A DNA stretch of 64,000 bases from Methanohalophilus portucalensis. Its GTDB lineage: Archaea > Halobacteriota > Methanosarcinia > Methanosarcinales > Methanosarcinaceae. The stretch spans positions 1,041,069 to 1,105,068 of the forward strand of contig NZ_CP017881.1 of assembly GCF_002761295.1 (NCBI RefSeq). Direction: 5' to 3'. Shown piece by piece: positions 62,532-64,000 of the stretch; the first letter of the stretch is position 1, and each line of letters begins with the position of its first letter. Both the position numbers and the translations under genes were made by a program. A model generated the notes under the pieces. That model was not told the DNA's origin, ran no database searches, and saw only the letters and a program-made list of their open reading frames with translations.

Positions 62532-63020
62532 ATGTCAAGTGTTGTTGAAGCATTGGTTCCCGGCGGTAAAGCAAACCCGGGTCCTCCACTGGGTCCGGCT
62601 CTCGGGCCATTGGGTGTGAACATAAAAGAAGTTGTTGACACTATAAATGAAAAGACCAGTGATTACAATGGAATGCAGGTTCCTGTAAAGGTCATTGTGG
62701 GCGATGATAAAAGTGTGGAGATCGAAGTAGGTACTCCTCCAACAGCCGCTCTTGTCCTTCAGGAAGCCGGAATAGGCAAAGGTGCAGGTGAAGAAGGTAG
62801 CAGTGAAATTGTAGGAAATCTCAGTATCACTCAGCTTGCCAAGATAGCCCGTATGAAAAAGGACGACCTCCTTTCCTATGAAATGAAAGCAGGCATCAAG
62901 GAAATTCTCGGTACATGTGTGCCAATGGGAGTTACCGGAGAAGGAATGGATCCCCGGGATTGCCAGAAGGCAATTGATGAAGGTAAATTTGATGAGGCAC
63001 TTGCCTCTGAAGCATGGTAA
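62532..63020 (+). CDS. rpl11: Large-subunit ribosomal protein L11
   Basis: A 162-residue L11 protein. The start VVEALVPGGKANPGPPLGPALGPLGVNI is the hinge motif that binds the GTPase-associated rRNA. The end with GTCVPMGVTGEGMDPRDCQKAIDEG binds 23S rRNA. RBS AGGTGAT lies before ATG 62532. Confidence 0.96.
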   Translation: MSSVVEALVPGGKANPGPPLGPALGPLGVNIKEVVDTINEKTSDYNGMQVPVKVIVGDDKSVEIEVGTPPTAALVLQEAGIGKGAGEEGSSEIVGNLSITQLAKIARMKKDDLLSYEMKAGIKEILGTCVPMGVTGEGMDPRDCQKAIDEGKFDEALASEAW

Positions 63021-63045
63021 CCCCATGCATTTCATTTGACCGATA

Positions 63046-63140
63046 GGTTTAAAAATAATTGTCCTATATTGGTGAGCCCGTATAGATGACAATAAATCGT
63101 TCCGTAGGAGGCCTTTGCGGCTGATGATCACTACGGGAGG
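63046..63140 (+). promoter_or_regulatory. Promoter and putative L1-binding autoregulatory leader
   Basis: A TATA-like TTTAAAAATAA lies near 63049-63059. Downstream, CCGTAG at 63102-63107 pairs with CTACGG at 63131-63136. GGCC at 63110-63113 can pair with GGCT at 63119-63122 around a TTTGC loop. The asymmetric internal loop is GGA opposite GATGATCA. GGAGGC and the helix-loop-helix layout resemble the L1 site in 23S rRNA and in archaeal L1 mRNAs. The 3' strand of the stem runs directly into the GGGAGG ribosome site of rpl1, so L1 binding should block translation. Confidence 0.75.
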
Positions 63141-63146
63141 TACAGT

Positions 63147-63788
63147 ATGGTAGAAGAATCTATATTAAACACAGTCGAAAGGTTATTTGAGGAATCCCCA
63201 CAGCGCAATTTTGCGGAAAGTGTGGATCTTGCCATCAATTTAAAAAACCTTGACATGAGCCAGCCCAAATATCGTGTAGATGAAGAAATTTATCTACCCA
63301 ATGGCCTTGGAAAGGACCTTAAGATCGCTGTTTTTGCAAAGGGTGAAGTAGGCCTTCAGGCAAAGGAAGCGGGCTGTGACTATGTTTTCACCGAGGAAGA
63401 TATTAATGACCTCGCAGATGACAAAAGTCGCGCACGTTCCATTGCTAATGAATGTGATTTCTTCATTGCCGAAGTGCAGTACATGCCACTTATCGGTAAA
63501 ACCCTTGGTGCAATTCTCGGTCCCAGAGGTAAGATGCCTGTCCCACTTACGCCAGATAAAAATGTGGCGGACATGATTAGATCCTCTAAGAATTCTATTC
63601 GTATTCGTTCCAAGGATAAACTCACTTTCCACGTTGCAGTGGGAAGAAGGGACATGGATGCAGAAAGAATTGCAGAGAACATTGAAAGCATTGTGAACAG
63701 GGTTGAGTCTGTACTTGATAAAGGGAAACAGAATCTCAAGTCCATATATGTTACAACCACAATGGGCAAATCTTTGAGGGTGGTATGA
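63147..63788 (+). CDS. rpl1: Large-subunit ribosomal protein L1
   Basis: A 213-residue L1 protein with the two-domain motifs: RNFAESVDLAINLKNLDMSQPKYRVDEEIYLPNGLGK at the start, LGAILGPRGKMPVPLTPDKNV in the middle and FHVAVGRRDMDAERIAENIESIVNRVE. It binds 23S rRNA and, probably, its own leader. GGGAGG lies about 6 bases before ATG 63147. Its stop overlaps the rpl10 start. Confidence 0.96.
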   Translation: MVEESILNTVERLFEESPQRNFAESVDLAINLKNLDMSQPKYRVDEEIYLPNGLGKDLKIAVFAKGEVGLQAKEAGCDYVFTEEDINDLADDKSRARSIANECDFFIAEVQYMPLIGKTLGAILGPRGKMPVPLTPDKNVADMIRSSKNSIRIRSKDKLTFHVAVGRRDMDAERIAENIESIVNRVESVLDKGKQNLKSIYVTTTMGKSLRVV

Positions 63789-64000
63789 TGGAAGAAGAGC
63801 TTCACCACAGTGAACATATCCCTCAATGGAAAAAACAGGAAATAGAGGATATAAAGGCTCTCATAGAAAAATATCCATTGTTTGGTATTGTAGGTGTGGG
63901 AGGTATCCCGGCCAAACAACTCCAGGCTATGAGACGTGAACTGAAAGATGTGGCAGTCCTCAAAGTATCCAGGAACACTCTTGTCAACAGGGCACTGGAA
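63785..64000 (+). CDS. rpl10: Large-subunit ribosomal protein L10 (P0), N-terminal part
   Basis: The frame starts MMEEELHHSEHIPQWKKQEIEDIKALIEKYPLFGIVGVGGIPAKQLQAMRRELKDVAVLKVSRNTLVNRALE and runs off the window. This is the N-terminal rRNA-binding domain of L10/P0, the base of the stalk. The first ATG overlaps the rpl1 stop (ATGATG); the second ATG at 63788 is an equal candidate start. Confidence 0.93.
   Translation, partial: MMEEELHHSEHIPQWKKQEIEDIKALIEKYPLFGIVGVGGIPAKQLQAMRRELKDVAVLKVSRNTLVNRALE

Overview
The window is a contiguous piece of a euryarchaeal methanogen chromosome, most likely Methanosarcinales (Methanosarcinaceae, in the range of Methanohalophilus, Methanolobus or Methanococcoides). 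The evidence is a methanopterin-pathway gene (beta-RFAP synthase), an AglB oligosaccharyltransferase, an archaellum operon, the archaeal mevalonate genes, DtdA, Nop5-fibrillarin, and the FtsZ-SecE-Spt5-L11-L1-L10 block. GGTGA/GGAGG-type ribosome binding sites are common and TTG or GTG starts are frequent. The genus cannot be fixed by eye.

Layout. Positions 1-10.5 kb are a strikingly AT-rich surface-glycan locus: two sulfotransferases, an asparagine-synthase-like gene broken at a (TA)9 tract, two GT4 glycosyltransferases, a nucleotide-sugar epimerase, a nonulosonic (sialic-type) acid module (NeuB, and a NeuA-HAD phosphatase fusion), a CBS-cupin fusion, and a GT-B-like protein with a QHG motif. 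It abuts aglB (10.7-13.2 kb), so these genes probably build the N-glycan that AglB transfers. From 13.2-14.5 kb there are toxin-antitoxin genes (an MNT gene with a truncated HEPN partner, and an RHH-RelE pair) and a YwbE-like gene. From 14.5-16.9 kb lie a LeuD/HacB subunit, a DUF7714-type protein and a LeuB/AksF dehydrogenase. From 16.9-23.1 kb (minus strand) runs an archaellum operon, arlC/D/E-F-G-H-I-J, with no archaellin gene. From 23.1-25.1 kb are UMP kinase, a small 2[4Fe-4S] ferredoxin and a lone type IV pilin. From 25.1-35.5 kb are XPD helicase, beta-RFAP synthase, Nop5, fibrillarin, a DUF2769-type protein, a rhodanese lipoprotein, a beta-helix surface protein, a methyltransferase and PurH.

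The region 36.3-42.0 kb is the most unusual part. It holds an operon of an iron/cobalamin-type binding lipoprotein, a SAM methyltransferase, a radical SAM enzyme fused to a second binding-protein-like domain, a FecCD-type permease and its ATPase. An 18-bp inverted repeat lies in its promoter. On its left is a decayed copy of the 3' end of the PAPS-reductase-like gene whose intact copy lies on its right. This looks like an acquired or rearranged cassette for making or processing a metal chelate or tetrapyrrole-like compound and importing it.

From 42.8-51.1 kb are the PAPS-reductase/ferredoxin protein, a solo Cas4-like protein that appears to lack its nuclease residues, an XRE-type regulator with palindromes in its promoter, the HMG-CoA synthase/thiolase/DUF35 mevalonate operon, a CYTH protein and a GltS-type carrier. 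From 51.1-60.5 kb are housekeeping and metabolic genes (MetRS, SppA, SagB-type oxidoreductase, ribose-1,5-bisphosphate isomerase, aldehyde dehydrogenase, DUF427, Trm5-like, DtdA). The window ends in ftsZ, secE, spt5, rpl11, a probable L1-binding autoregulatory leader, rpl1 and a partial rpl10. No tRNA, rRNA, CRISPR array or insertion sequence was seen.
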